From NCBI GenBank assembly GCA_964501415.1, contig CAZCSL010000014.1, forward strand, positions 1-36,252: a stretch of DNA of 36,252 nucleotides, written 5' to 3'. Source of the stretch: B1SED10-225 sp964501415. GTDB taxonomy: Bacteria; Bacillota_I; Bacilli_A; Izemoplasmatales; Izemoplasmataceae. Below the pieces are notes generated by a model. That model saw nothing but the letters and a program-made list of their open reading frames with translations. It made no database searches and was not told where the DNA came from. Made by a program: the position numbers and the translations under genes. Below are positions 23,590-33,531 of the stretch, piece after piece; position 1 is the stretch's first letter; the number at the start of each line of letters is the position of its first letter.

Positions 23590-25515
23590 ATGACAACAAA
23601 CACCTATAACGCAGAAAGCATCCATGTATTAGAAGAACTCGACGCCGTACGCAAACGTCCCGGAATGTATGTAGGCTCGACCGACGCAAGAGGTTTGCAC
23701 CATCTTGTTTGGGAAATCGTCGACAATGCCATCGATGAAACCCTTGCCGGCTTTGGCGATGAGATCAGAATTACCATCAAAGAAGATAATTCTGTCATCG
23801 TTGAGGACTTCGGCAGAGGCATGCCGATCGAAGACCACGTAACGGGCAAAAACACCATTGAAGTGATTTACACCAAACTGCACGCCGGTGGTAAATTCGG
23901 ACAAGAAGGTGGCTACAAAGTCTCAGGCGGCCTGCATGGTGTAGGCGCTAGCGTCGTTAACGCGCTATCTGAATACTTGGACGTAACCGTCACTAGAGGC
24001 GGCAAACAGTATCAGATGCGCTTTAGCAACGGTGGGCGCAAAGTGAGTAAACTCAAAATGATTGGAGAGCGCCGCAGACCAGGGACTAAGGTACATTTTA
24101 AACCAGACCCAGAAGCTTTTTCCACCACGGTATTTCATCATCAAACCGTCGCCGAACGTCTTCGTGAAAGCGCCTTTTTAATCAAAGGCTTAAAAATGGT
24201 TTTCATCGATGAACGCAGCAAGCAAAAAGAAGTCTACCAATACGATGAAGGCATCTTATCCTATATAAAATTTTTAAACCAAACCAAAAAAACGATTCAT
24301 GACCCCATTTTCTTTGAAAGCGAAGCCTTAGGCATCGAAGTTGAAATTGCCTTTCAGTTTACAAAATCTTATACCGACCAAGTGATCTCGTTTGTCAACA
24401 ACGTGCGCACCAAAGATGGGGGGACCCACGAAACGGGGTTTAAAACGGCGTTTACCAAGATTTTTAATGACCATGCGATCAAAAGTGGGTTATTAAAAAA
24501 TGGCAGTAAATTAGAAGGCGCTGATATTAGAGAGGGCCTATCTTCCATCGTCTCCATTAGAGTCCCTGAAAAACTCTTGCAGTTTGAAGGCCAAACCAAA
24601 AACAAACTCGGCACCCCAGAAGCTAGAAGTGCCGTTGAACAAACCGTCCATGAAAAAATGACGTATTTTTTCAATGAAAACCCCAAACTCTCACAAACCT
24701 TAATCGAACGTGCCTTGCACGCGCAAAATGCGCGTGAAGCCGCCAGAAAAGCACGTGAAGAAGCGCGGCTTGAGCGCAATAAAAAGAAAAAAGAACCGAT
24801 TTTATCAGGCAAACTAGCCCCCGCTCAAAGCAAAGACAAAAGCAAAACGGAGCTTTATTTGGTCGAGGGAGATAGTGCCGGGGGTTCAGCCAAACAAGGC
24901 AGAAACCGACGCTTTCAAGCGATTTTGCCTTTGCGTGGTAAAGTCATCAACACAGAAAAAGCCCGCATTGAAGATGTCTTGAAAAACGAAGAAATCAATA
25001 CCATCATCCATACCATTGGAGCCGGTTTATCGAGCGAATTTGACTTAGAAAAATGCAACTATAACAAAATCATCATCATGACCGATGCCGATACCGATGG
25101 GGCGCATATTCAAGTGTTGTTATTGACGTTTTTCTTCCGCTATATGCGCAAGTTAATCGAGGCGGGTAAAGTATATATCGCCTTACCCCCACTGTATAAA
25201 ATCCGCTTTAAGAAAAACCGCAAAACCGAAGAAATATACGCTTGGAGCGATGATGAATTAGAACGCGTTTTAAAATTGCAAAAAAACGTCCATATTCAAC
25301 GCTACAAAGGCCTTGGAGAAATGAACGCCGATCAGCTTTATGAAACGACGATGAATCCAGAGACCAGAACCTTGATCAAGGTGCGCATAGAAGATTTGGC
25401 GGACACAGAAAAACAAATCCGTATTTTGATGGGCGACCAAGTCGAACCAAGACGCGATTGGATTGAATCGAATGTCACCTTTACCAACGAAGACAACTTT
25501 GAGATAAAGGAGTAA
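23590..25515 (+). CDS. parE: DNA topoisomerase IV subunit B, ParE
   Basis: ParE is the ATPase subunit of topoisomerase IV, which separates daughter chromosomes. The 641-residue protein has the GHKL ATP site (Asn46 in EIVDNAIDE; EDFGRGMPIEDH; GGLHGVGASVVNALS), the transducer domain, and the TOPRIM domain (LVEGDSAGGSAKQGRNR, MTDADTDGAHI). The sequence QTKNKLGTPEARSAV and the neighbouring parC mark it as ParE rather than GyrB. SD AAAGGA is 9 nt from the ATG. parC follows 4 nt after its stop. Confidence 0.93.
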   Translation: MTTNTYNAESIHVLEELDAVRKRPGMYVGSTDARGLHHLVWEIVDNAIDETLAGFGDEIRITIKEDNSVIVEDFGRGMPIEDHVTGKNTIEVIYTKLHAGGKFGQEGGYKVSGGLHGVGASVVNALSEYLDVTVTRGGKQYQMRFSNGGRKVSKLKMIGERRRPGTKVHFKPDPEAFSTTVFHHQTVAERLRESAFLIKGLKMVFIDERSKQKEVYQYDEGILSYIKFLNQTKKTIHDPIFFESEALGIEVEIAFQFTKSYTDQVISFVNNVRTKDGGTHETGFKTAFTKIFNDHAIKSGLLKNGSKLEGADIREGLSSIVSIRVPEKLLQFEGQTKNKLGTPEARSAVEQTVHEKMTYFFNENPKLSQTLIERALHAQNAREAARKAREEARLERNKKKKEPILSGKLAPAQSKDKSKTELYLVEGDSAGGSAKQGRNRRFQAILPLRGKVINTEKARIEDVLKNEEINTIIHTIGAGLSSEFDLEKCNYNKIIIMTDADTDGAHIQVLLLTFFFRYMRKLIEAGKVYIALPPLYKIRFKKNRKTEEIYAWSDDELERVLKLQKNVHIQRYKGLGEMNADQLYETTMNPETRTLIKVRIEDLADTEKQIRILMGDQVEPRRDWIESNVTFTNEDNFEIKE

Positions 25516-25519
25516 GACC

Positions 25520-28039
25520 ATGAGTGATTCCTTAGCGAAAATCATAGACGAATTTGTGGAAGGCAAAATTCTCGATGAAAATTTAGATGAAATCGTCGGT
25601 GAACGCTTCGGCCGCTATTCTAAATATATCATCCAAGACCGTGCTTTGCCCGATGTTCGTGACGGTTTAAAACCGGTACAACGTCGGATTCTTTTTGCGA
25701 TGCACAAACTAGGCTTAACCCAAGAAAAACCGTATAAAAAATCCGCCCGTATCGTCGGCGATGTGATCGGTAAATATCATCCTCACGGCGATTCGAGTGT
25801 ATATGAATCGATCGTAAGGATGAGCCAAGATTTTAAAATGCGTATGCCTTTGATTGATATGCACGGTAATAATGGTTCCATTGATGGCGATTCAGCTGCG
25901 GCGATGCGTTATACTGAAGCACGCATGTCAAAAGTAAGCGAATACCTATTAAAAGATATCGACAAAAAAACCGTCGATTTTATTCCCAATTTTGACGATG
26001 AAGAATATGAACCCATCGTCTTGCCAGCACGTTTCCCTAACCTCTTAATCAACGGGGCTTCCGGTATTAGTGCGGGTTATGCCACAGAAATACCGCCACA
26101 TAACTTAAACGAAGTTATCCGCGCGGTCATCAAACGAATCGATCAACCGGATGTAACCTTAGAGGCGCTTTTAAAAATTATCAAAGGGCCCGATTTTCCT
26201 ACCGGTGCCATCGTCCAGGGTAAAGAAGGCATTAAAGACGCCTATGAAACTGGGCGCGGCCGTATCATTATTAAATCAAAAGTGAAAATCCAAAAACAAG
26301 CTTTAATCATCACCGAAATTCCTTATGAAGTCAATAAAGCCTCTTTAGTCAGAAGCATCGATGACATTCGTTTAAAACGCAAAATTGACGGGCTTAAAGA
26401 AGTCCGTGATGAATCAAACAAAGAAGGCTTGCGGATTGTTGTTGATATCAAGCCAAGCTTCGCGCCTGAAGCGATTTTGAATTTCTTACACAAAAAAACC
26501 GATTTGACCAAATCTTTCAATTATAATATGGTCGCAATCAATCAAAAACGCCCGCAAACGATGGGCCTTTTAGATATTTTAGATGCCTATATCTATCATC
26601 AAAAAGAAGTGACGACCAACCGGGCCAATTTCGATCTTAAAAAGGCGCAAAAACGCCTTCATATCGTCGAAGGTATCATTCGCATGATCGATATTTTAGA
26701 TGCGGTTATCGCGCTGATTAGAAAAAGCAAAAGCAAAAAAGATGCCAAAAACCAGTTGATTAAAAAACACGCTTTCAGTGAAGAACAAGCGGAAGCGATT
26801 TTGATATTGCAACTGTATAAACTGTCCAGTACCGATTTAAACGAACTCAAAGATGAACGCACTAACCTAGAGGCGTTAATCAAGGAATTAAATGATATTC
26901 TTTCTAATGAGGATGCGCTTGAAAGCGTCATCAAAGATGAACTCAAAGCCGTTCAAACCAAAATCAAAACCAAACGCCAAACACAGATCGAAGAAGCCAT
27001 CGAAAGAATTACCATCAGTGAAGAGGACCTTATCGAAAGTGAAAACGTCGCGATTGGTATTACCAAAGAAGGCTATATTCGACAATCTTCACTCAGAAGT
27101 TACAAAGCCACCGAAGCGCCGGATTTAAAAGACAACGATGGCTTTTTATACCGCGGCATTCATTCAACGCACGATACGTTGCTTTTGTTTACCGACCATG
27201 GCCATTATGTGTATTTGCCAATCTTTAAAATCCCGCAAAGCAAGTGGAAAGATATTGGAACGCACCTCAATCACTTTGTGGCCACGCTCGATGAAGAAAA
27301 CATCATTTATGCCACGGTCGTATCAAAATTTGATCAAAACAGCGGTTACTTGCTCTTTTCAACCCGCAAAAACATGGTAAAACTAACCGCCATTGAAGAT
27401 TTTGATGTCTTAAGATATAACAAAACCTTTAAAGCCATCACCCTCAATAAAAATGACCGCCTTACACATGTAAGCCATGTCCAAGACTTAAACGGCGAAG
27501 TAGTCAGCTTTTCTAAGCGCGGAGAAGCCTTAAAATATCGCCTCAAAGAGATTGCGATTAGTGGCACACAGGCCAAAGGCGTTAAAAGCATGAGTCTTTC
27601 TAGCAAAGACCACCTCAGCGCTTCCATCGCTTTAAAAGATCATCATGATATTGTCTTTATTACTTCAAGAGGCACCATTAAACGCCTTAACCCAACATTA
27701 ATACCGCTTAAAAAACGTACCTTAAAAGGCGTTGCACTCTTTAAACAACCCAAGAGTAACCCTTATGAGATTACCGATGTTGTTTTATTGAATCAAGCCC
27801 AATACAAATACCGTGCTAAATTGCATATATTAACGAACAAAGGCTCACAAACTTTGAGCGCATTTGAACTCAAACAAAAAGAAGCCCCGCAAGGCAAACG
27901 CTTTATCAAAAATCAAAAGCCTTGGGCCATGAGTATTGAAACCGTTACTAGCGATGAAGAACTATCGCCCATTAATGAGTATGTGATGGCAAAGACCACC
28001 GAAGCAACCTCGAAACAGTTTTCTTTATTTGAAGATTAA
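25520..28039 (+). CDS. parC: DNA topoisomerase IV subunit A, ParC
   Basis: ParC is the DNA-cleaving subunit. The 839-residue protein has the catalytic Tyr131 in MRYTEARMS, the winged-helix region KYHPHGDSSVYESIVRMSQ, tower and coiled-coil parts, and a C-terminal beta-propeller. The HPHGDSSVYE form is typical of ParC, where GyrA has HPHGDAAVYD. The quinolone-determining positions are Ser92 and Glu96, the unmutated, drug-sensitive residues. AAGGAG lies before the ATG, and parE ends 4 nt upstream. Confidence 0.94.
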   Translation: MSDSLAKIIDEFVEGKILDENLDEIVGERFGRYSKYIIQDRALPDVRDGLKPVQRRILFAMHKLGLTQEKPYKKSARIVGDVIGKYHPHGDSSVYESIVRMSQDFKMRMPLIDMHGNNGSIDGDSAAAMRYTEARMSKVSEYLLKDIDKKTVDFIPNFDDEEYEPIVLPARFPNLLINGASGISAGYATEIPPHNLNEVIRAVIKRIDQPDVTLEALLKIIKGPDFPTGAIVQGKEGIKDAYETGRGRIIIKSKVKIQKQALIITEIPYEVNKASLVRSIDDIRLKRKIDGLKEVRDESNKEGLRIVVDIKPSFAPEAILNFLHKKTDLTKSFNYNMVAINQKRPQTMGLLDILDAYIYHQKEVTTNRANFDLKKAQKRLHIVEGIIRMIDILDAVIALIRKSKSKKDAKNQLIKKHAFSEEQAEAILILQLYKLSSTDLNELKDERTNLEALIKELNDILSNEDALESVIKDELKAVQTKIKTKRQTQIEEAIERITISEEDLIESENVAIGITKEGYIRQSSLRSYKATEAPDLKDNDGFLYRGIHSTHDTLLLFTDHGHYVYLPIFKIPQSKWKDIGTHLNHFVATLDEENIIYATVVSKFDQNSGYLLFSTRKNMVKLTAIEDFDVLRYNKTFKAITLNKNDRLTHVSHVQDLNGEVVSFSKRGEALKYRLKEIAISGTQAKGVKSMSLSSKDHLSASIALKDHHDIVFITSRGTIKRLNPTLIPLKKRTLKGVALFKQPKSNPYEITDVVLLNQAQYKYRAKLHILTNKGSQTLSAFELKQKEAPQGKRFIKNQKPWAMSIETVTSDEELSPINEYVMAKTTEATSKQFSLFED

Positions 28040-28053
28040 AAGGATGTGTGGCC

Positions 28054-29124
28054 ATGTATTGTTTAGACAATATCAGCTATAACAAAATGCCGAACGATAT
28101 TATCGTTCGATATTTGACATTATATCAACACATCGGCCGCAATCAAACGACGTTTGAAGCGATTAAAGATGACTATCAAACCATTAGCCTACAGACACTA
28201 AGAACCGATGCGTATTATTTGGGGCAATTCTTAGATTTAAGCATCAAAGAAGAACGGTATCAAGGCTTGATTATCAAACATATCAAAGCGAAAAATCACG
28301 ATGAGCAGTTTTTAAAAAACGCGCTTAAAACCTTTGAAAAAATCCATGAAAACATCGATGCCTTTGAACTTTTTGACCGAGAGATCCATGACTTGTTAAA
28401 GTTTTTATACAAAAATGCCGCTTCAGACACGATGTTAAACTTTGCCAAAAAAACCAAAAAAGAAACGCAAAGAATCAACCTTTTAAGCGCCAATCATGCC
28501 ACGAAACGCGACGCTTTAGATGCCTTGATTACCCGGTATCACCAAACGCTTAAGAAAGGCGATTTTGAAAAGGGCTTTATCGATTTAAACTTCTACATTG
28601 ACTTTATTCAACTGGCGCCCTTTAAAGCCTATAACGATGTCATCGGTATCTTCATCCTTTATATATTGATGATTCAAAATGGCTATTTGGCGTTTCATTT
28701 AAGCAGTTTTTTCGAAAAACTGTTTAAGCGCAAAAACGAGTTTTTAAAACTTAAAAAAGAAGCCTTAAGAAACTGGTCTGATGGCTTAGCCGACACCCAT
28801 GATTTACACCGTTTTTTCCTGGATATCGCGATTGAAGCTTACCAGGATGTACACGAACTTTTAAGAAACTACACCTTCGATAAACAACTTAACAAAAGTG
28901 ATTATATCGAAAGTACCATCAACCGCTTACCAGAAGTCTTCTCCAAAGAAGATATCAAACATGCCCACCCTACGATATCGCTATCTACAATTAACCGTAC
29001 GTTAGCTAGATTGCGAGATGAAAAGAAAATTAGACCCCTGGGTAAGGGGCGCAGTGCCAAATGGATGAAACTCTACACGACGCCTAAATCAAAGCTGAAT
29101 GAACAGCTTAACTTCAAACTGTAA
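28054..29124 (+). CDS. Fic-like protein without the Fic catalytic motif, with a C-terminal winged helix
   Basis: A 356-residue protein with no family I can name firmly. Residues about 150-265 follow the helix pattern of Fic proteins: a segment APFKAYNDVIG (188-198) where Fic has HPFxxGNGRxxR, then ILYILMIQNGYLAFHL and RKNEFLKLKKEAL...DLHRFFLDIAIEAY, which match the usual post-motif helices. The catalytic His, the acidic residue, both Gly and the Arg are all absent; only Pro, Phe and Asn remain. The C-terminus (about 306-342, ISLSTINRTLARLRDEKKIR and GKGRSAKWMKL) looks like the winged helix often attached to Fic proteins. The N-terminus may be another HTH. It lies between parC and argS with small gaps. 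ATG 28054 is preferred to GTG 28048. Confidence 0.5.
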   Translation: MYCLDNISYNKMPNDIIVRYLTLYQHIGRNQTTFEAIKDDYQTISLQTLRTDAYYLGQFLDLSIKEERYQGLIIKHIKAKNHDEQFLKNALKTFEKIHENIDAFELFDREIHDLLKFLYKNAASDTMLNFAKKTKKETQRINLLSANHATKRDALDALITRYHQTLKKGDFEKGFIDLNFYIDFIQLAPFKAYNDVIGIFILYILMIQNGYLAFHLSSFFEKLFKRKNEFLKLKKEALRNWSDGLADTHDLHRFFLDIAIEAYQDVHELLRNYTFDKQLNKSDYIESTINRLPEVFSKEDIKHAHPTISLSTINRTLARLRDEKKIRPLGKGRSAKWMKLYTTPKSKLNEQLNFKL

Positions 29125-29135
29125 GGATGAACGTT

Positions 29136-30773
29136 ATGGATACGATTGAACAAACCATTAAAGAAGCGATCAAAACCGGTTTAAAAGCCGCCTTTGAACT
29201 CGAAAAAGAACCGCATCTAGAAAAGCCAAAGGATAAAGCCCACGGCGATTATGCGACCAATTTAGCGATGACTTTGGCTAAGGAACTACGCCAAAGCCCC
29301 TTTAAAATTGCGGAAGCAATTATCGCGAAGATGCCCAAAGAAAAACCGATTACCCACGTTGAAATCAAAGGCCCGGGATTCATCAATTTGTTTGTGGATG
29401 ATAGCGCCCTTTTTGATGTGGTTGATACGATTTTATCACAAGGCAAAACCTATGGCAAAAGCGATGTGGGTCAAAACCAAAACATCAACATCGAATTTGT
29501 CAGCGTCAATCCCACCGGTGATATTCACGTTGGCCATGCCCGCGGGGCCGCGGCTGGAGACAATATGACTAACATCATGAAAAAAGCCGGTTTTAATGTT
29601 ACGAAAGAATATTATGTCAATGACGGGGGCAATCAAATCACTAATTTGGCTTTATCGCTTCAAGCCCGCTATGAACAACTTTTTGGCAAGGAAAGAAGTT
29701 TGCCTAAAGACGGCTACCACGGTGAGGAAATCAAACAACTCGCAGAAGAAATCAAAGACAATTACAACGATGCTTTCTTAGCGCGCAAAGATGCCTTAGA
29801 CCGGTTTGAAGAGATCGGCGTGCGTGAATTATTAAAGAAGATTAAAGCGGATTTAAAACAATTTGGCGTTGAATTTGATATTTATTTTTCAGAAAAAACG
29901 TTGTATGAAAAAGATAAAATCAAAGCCACCATTCAAGAATTAACCGACCTAGGCTATGTTTATAAAGCCGAAGGCGCGGTATGGCTTAAAACGAGTGACT
30001 TTGGCGATGAAAAAGACCGCGTCATCATCAAACGCGATGGCACTTACACCTATATTTTACCGGATATCGCTTATCACAACGACAAAATATCCAGAGGCTA
30101 TGATAAGCTCATCGATATTTTAGGGGGCGATCATCATGGTTATGTCCCCAGGCTAAAAGCAGCGATTGAAATGCTGACGGGAGAGAAAGATAAAGTTGAA
30201 GTCGACATTTTACAAATGGTCAAGGTTTTGCAAGATGGCCAAGAAGTCAAAATGTCAAAACGCAGTGGTAAAGCGATTACTTTAAGAGATTTGATCGATG
30301 CGGTTGGCAAAGACGCGATTCGCTACTTTTTTGCCCGCCACAGCTTAAACACCCACATGGATTTAGATTTAGACTTAGCACTTAAAAAAACCAATGAAAA
30401 CCCCGTATATTATGCGCAATATGCGCATGCACGGATTGTAAGTCTTTTTGAGAAAGCCAAAGAAAAAGGCCTAGAACCCTATAGTGATGCGGATTATACA
30501 CAGTTAAAAGGCGAAGAAATCAAATCACTAATCAAAACCTTAAGCGCTTATCCTAGCGTTATTAAGGAAGCTGCCCTAAAACGGTTGCCGCACAAACTAA
30601 CTCAGTATATCCACACCTTAAGCGCCGATTTGCATAGCTTTTATGCCCATGTGCCAATATTGACCAATAAAGACGCTACGATTAAAGCCTATTTGAATTT
30701 GTTAGAAGCGACTAAAATCGTCTTAAGCGATGCGCTTAATTTAATTGGCGTTAGCGCACCAAATCGCATGTAA
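29136..30773 (+). CDS. argS: Arginine--tRNA ligase
   Basis: Class I ArgRS of 545 residues. It has the N-terminal Arg-tRNA-specific domain (about 1-100, with KPKDKAHGDYATNLAM and IKGPGFINLFV), the HIGH motif as HVGHARGAA, KMSKRSG for KMSKS, and the C-terminal anticodon-binding DALR domain ending in LLEATKIVLSDALNLIGV. ATG 29136 is preceded by GGATGA at 5 nt; the in-frame ATG at 29127 is part of that ribosome site. It follows the Fic-like gene by 11 nt, so the two are probably cotranscribed with parE-parC. Confidence 0.96.
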   Translation: MDTIEQTIKEAIKTGLKAAFELEKEPHLEKPKDKAHGDYATNLAMTLAKELRQSPFKIAEAIIAKMPKEKPITHVEIKGPGFINLFVDDSALFDVVDTILSQGKTYGKSDVGQNQNINIEFVSVNPTGDIHVGHARGAAAGDNMTNIMKKAGFNVTKEYYVNDGGNQITNLALSLQARYEQLFGKERSLPKDGYHGEEIKQLAEEIKDNYNDAFLARKDALDRFEEIGVRELLKKIKADLKQFGVEFDIYFSEKTLYEKDKIKATIQELTDLGYVYKAEGAVWLKTSDFGDEKDRVIIKRDGTYTYILPDIAYHNDKISRGYDKLIDILGGDHHGYVPRLKAAIEMLTGEKDKVEVDILQMVKVLQDGQEVKMSKRSGKAITLRDLIDAVGKDAIRYFFARHSLNTHMDLDLDLALKKTNENPVYYAQYAHARIVSLFEKAKEKGLEPYSDADYTQLKGEEIKSLIKTLSAYPSVIKEAALKRLPHKLTQYIHTLSADLHSFYAHVPILTNKDATIKAYLNLLEATKIVLSDALNLIGVSAPNRM

Positions 30774-30786
30774 AGCATCTAAAATA

Positions 30787-30795
30787 TGTTATAAT
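30787..30795 (+). promoter_or_regulatory. Extended -10 promoter of apt-rel-dtd
   Basis: TGTTATAAT, a perfect -10 with the TGn extension, 31 nt before the apt start. No strong -35; the region overlaps the end of argS. Confidence 0.6.
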
Positions 30796-30825
30796 GAGAC
30801 TAACTTTAAAAGAAGTGGTGAGACT

Positions 30826-31338
30826 ATGAAATTGAAAGACTATATCGATACGATTCCTAATTTTCCGAAAGATGGCATTATGTTTAAAGATATCACGCCC
30901 TTGATCGCCAATCCTGAAGCTTTTCGCTATGCGACCAAGCTCTTAAGCGATTTTGCCCGTGAAAAAGATGCCGATATGATCGTCGGTCCTGATGCTAGAG
31001 GCTTTATTTTTGGTACCCCGGTGGCGCTCAATCTTGGCGTTGGGTTTGTGCCCGTTAGAAAACCTGGCAAACTACCGCGGGAAACCTTGACCGAATCTTA
31101 CGCTTTAGAATATGGTGAGGCTTCGCTGTCCATCCACAAAGACGATATTAAAACTGGCCAACGCGTCGTCATCATCGATGACTTATTGGCCACAGGTGGC
31201 ACGATTGAAGCGACGATCAAATTGATTGAAAAGGCTGGCGGCAACGTCGTTGGCATCGGTTTTTTAATCGAACTTGCAGCGCTTAAAGGTCGTCACCGCT
31301 TTAAAGATTACCCGATTCACAGTTTGCTGGTTTATTAA
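30826..31338 (+). CDS. apt: Adenine phosphoribosyltransferase
   Basis: Apt converts adenine and PRPP to AMP in purine salvage. The 170-residue protein contains the PRPP-binding VVIIDDLLATGGT, the FPKDGIMFKDITPL substrate hood near the start, and VGPDARGFIFG. The ATG follows GGTGA-N4. An in-frame ATG exists at 30745 but lies inside argS, upstream of the promoter. The order apt-rel-dtd matches Bacillus; recJ, normally upstream, is absent. Confidence 0.96.
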   Translation: MKLKDYIDTIPNFPKDGIMFKDITPLIANPEAFRYATKLLSDFAREKDADMIVGPDARGFIFGTPVALNLGVGFVPVRKPGKLPRETLTESYALEYGEASLSIHKDDIKTGQRVVIIDDLLATGGTIEATIKLIEKAGGNVVGIGFLIELAALKGRHRFKDYPIHSLLVY

Positions 31339-31353
31339 TAAGGAGGTCAACGC

Positions 31354-33531
31354 ATGCAAAGTGTTTCTTTTGATGACCTCATGGACAACATAAAACGCTA
31401 CATCGACAATCAAGAAACCCTTGAACAAATCGAAAAAGCGTATCATTTTGCTTATGATAAGCACGAGGGTCAAAACCGTCGTAGTGGCGAGGCTTATATT
31501 ACCCACCCTGTCCATGTGACCTACATCTTAAGCGAATACAAAACCGACCCCACCACCTTGATGGCGGGTCTTTTGCATGATTGCATAGAAGATACAGAAG
31601 CCTCCTTTGATGATATTAAAGAACACTTTGGTGAGGCTGTGGCCTTACTCACAGAAGGCGTAACCAAACTCGGACAATATAAATTCAAAGGCATCGATGA
31701 TGCTGAAGAAGAAAAACAATTGATTCAAGCGAAAAACTACCAAAAAATGTTGCTTGCCATGGCCAAGGATATTCGCGTTATCATCGTAAAACTAGCCGAT
31801 AGACTCCATAATATGCGCACCCTTGGTAATTTAGAAGAACACAAACAAAAACGCATTGCCCGTGAAACCCTAGATATTTTTGCTCCCCTAGCCCATCGCT
31901 TGGGTATGTATGTATTAAAGGCCGAGTTGGAAGATACGGCCTTTAAATATATCAACCCGCGTGCTTACAGACATATTGCCCAAATGATACGCGACACCAA
32001 GCAATCGCGTGAGGCAGACCTTAAAACCATGCAAAAGAACATCGAAGAACTGTTAAAAAGCCATCATTTTGAGTATGACGTGATGGGGCGTATCAAACAT
32101 ATTTATTCTGTGCATAAAAAAATGGAAACCCGCAACAAAGATTTTGATGATATCTTTGATTTGCTTGCTTTACGTATCATCGTTAAAAACGTCGAATCTT
32201 GTTACAGCGCCATTGGCGTTATTCATTCACGCTACACCCCGATCCCCAACCGCTTTAAAGACTATATTGCCATGCCTAAGCCCAACTTATATCAATCCTT
32301 GCATACGTCTGTAATCGCTCAAGGCAAGATTTATGAGATTCAAATCCGCACCAAAGAGATGGATAAAATTGCTGAATACGGGGTTGCCGCTCACTGGGCC
32401 TATAAAGAAAAAGGCGATAACACGCCCATGACCGAAATGGTATCAAAGAAACTAAAATGGTACGGTGAATTGATCAAGTTCACCGAAGAAAGCGAATCGG
32501 ATGAAGACGTCTTATCGCTTTTAAGAGATGATATTTTCCATTCCAACGTTTATGTTTTTACGCCTAACGGTGACATCATCGATTTACCGAAAGGCTCAAC
32601 CCCACTGGATTTTGCCTTCCGCATTCATACCGAAGTCGGCATTAAAACCGTCGGTGCCATTGTCAATGGAAAAATCGTACCCTTGGAATATGAACTTGAA
32701 ACCGGCGATATCGTCAACATCAAAACCTCTAAAAACTCTTTTGGCCCCAACGATAACTGGTTGAAAATCGTTAAAACATCCGGAGCTAAAAGCAAAATCA
32801 AAAACTACTTAAACAAACAACGACGCGATGATTTGATTGCGATGGGTAAAGAAGAATTGCACCGCGAGATAGACAGTCGCCAAAAGACGATATCCTTAAA
32901 CGACAAATTGGCCGCAGAATACTTCTCGCAAAAAGGCGTGAAGTCATTAGATGACCTTTATTATGAAATAGGTAAAAACATCATCAGTGCCAAAGGTGCG
33001 GCAAATTTACTGTTAAAAGAAGAAGGCACTTTCAGCGATGAAGATTTAATCGAATCGATTAACCGCCCCAGAAAAGAAAGCAAGCAAACCGATTCCAACA
33101 TTGTTGTAGAAGGGATTGATAACCCTTCTGTTAAGCTATCTAATTGTTGCACCCCTATTCCTGGGGATGCCATCAAAGGCTTTATTACCAAAGGCTCAGG
33201 CATCGCTGTTCACCGCAGTGAATGTAAAAACCTGCAAAATTTAGAATCCGATCGTTTTATCGATGTCTATTGGGCAAACGACCATAAAGAATTGCACGAT
33301 ATCAACCTTAAATTACTGGTTATGAACCGCGACAATATCTTGGCCGAAATCATCAATACGATTACATCCAATGGCGGTAAAGTCAATCAAGTTACCGCCT
33401 CAACCAACAAACGCAGTGAAGGCATCATCAAAATCAAAGTCGGCGTCCATGAAAAAAGCGAACTAGACCACGTTACGATCAACTTGAAAAAAATTAACGG
33501 CATCTTAAACATCGAAAGGCTGATGAAATAG
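31354..33531 (+). CDS. rel: Bifunctional (p)ppGpp synthetase/hydrolase Rel
   Basis: Rel makes and degrades (p)ppGpp in the stringent response. The 725-residue protein has an intact HD hydrolase domain (His51, His75-Asp76, Glu79-Asp80 in LLHDCIEDT), a synthetase domain with YQSLHTSV, then TGS (VYVFTPNGDIIDLPKGSTPLDFAFRIHT-like stretch), a zinc-finger/helical part with CCTPIPGD, and an ACT domain. RFKD at 300-303 is the form found in bifunctional Rel enzymes, where single-function RelA has EFDD. AAGGAGG precedes the ATG. Its stop TAG shares a base with the GTG start of dtd. Confidence 0.96.
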   Translation: MQSVSFDDLMDNIKRYIDNQETLEQIEKAYHFAYDKHEGQNRRSGEAYITHPVHVTYILSEYKTDPTTLMAGLLHDCIEDTEASFDDIKEHFGEAVALLTEGVTKLGQYKFKGIDDAEEEKQLIQAKNYQKMLLAMAKDIRVIIVKLADRLHNMRTLGNLEEHKQKRIARETLDIFAPLAHRLGMYVLKAELEDTAFKYINPRAYRHIAQMIRDTKQSREADLKTMQKNIEELLKSHHFEYDVMGRIKHIYSVHKKMETRNKDFDDIFDLLALRIIVKNVESCYSAIGVIHSRYTPIPNRFKDYIAMPKPNLYQSLHTSVIAQGKIYEIQIRTKEMDKIAEYGVAAHWAYKEKGDNTPMTEMVSKKLKWYGELIKFTEESESDEDVLSLLRDDIFHSNVYVFTPNGDIIDLPKGSTPLDFAFRIHTEVGIKTVGAIVNGKIVPLEYELETGDIVNIKTSKNSFGPNDNWLKIVKTSGAKSKIKNYLNKQRRDDLIAMGKEELHREIDSRQKTISLNDKLAAEYFSQKGVKSLDDLYYEIGKNIISAKGAANLLLKEEGTFSDEDLIESINRPRKESKQTDSNIVVEGIDNPSVKLSNCCTPIPGDAIKGFITKGSGIAVHRSECKNLQNLESDRFIDVYWANDHKELHDINLKLLVMNRDNILAEIINTITSNGGKVNQVTASTNKRSEGIIKIKVGVHEKSELDHVTINLKKINGILNIERLMK

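Noticed and set aside
24369..24812. 147-residue minus-strand frame inside parE
   Set aside because: Antisense shadow of conserved parE codons; no ribosome site and no promoter.
30745..30825. N-terminal extension of apt
   Set aside because: It lies inside argS in another frame and upstream of the extended -10; the ATG at 30826 has GGTGA-N4.
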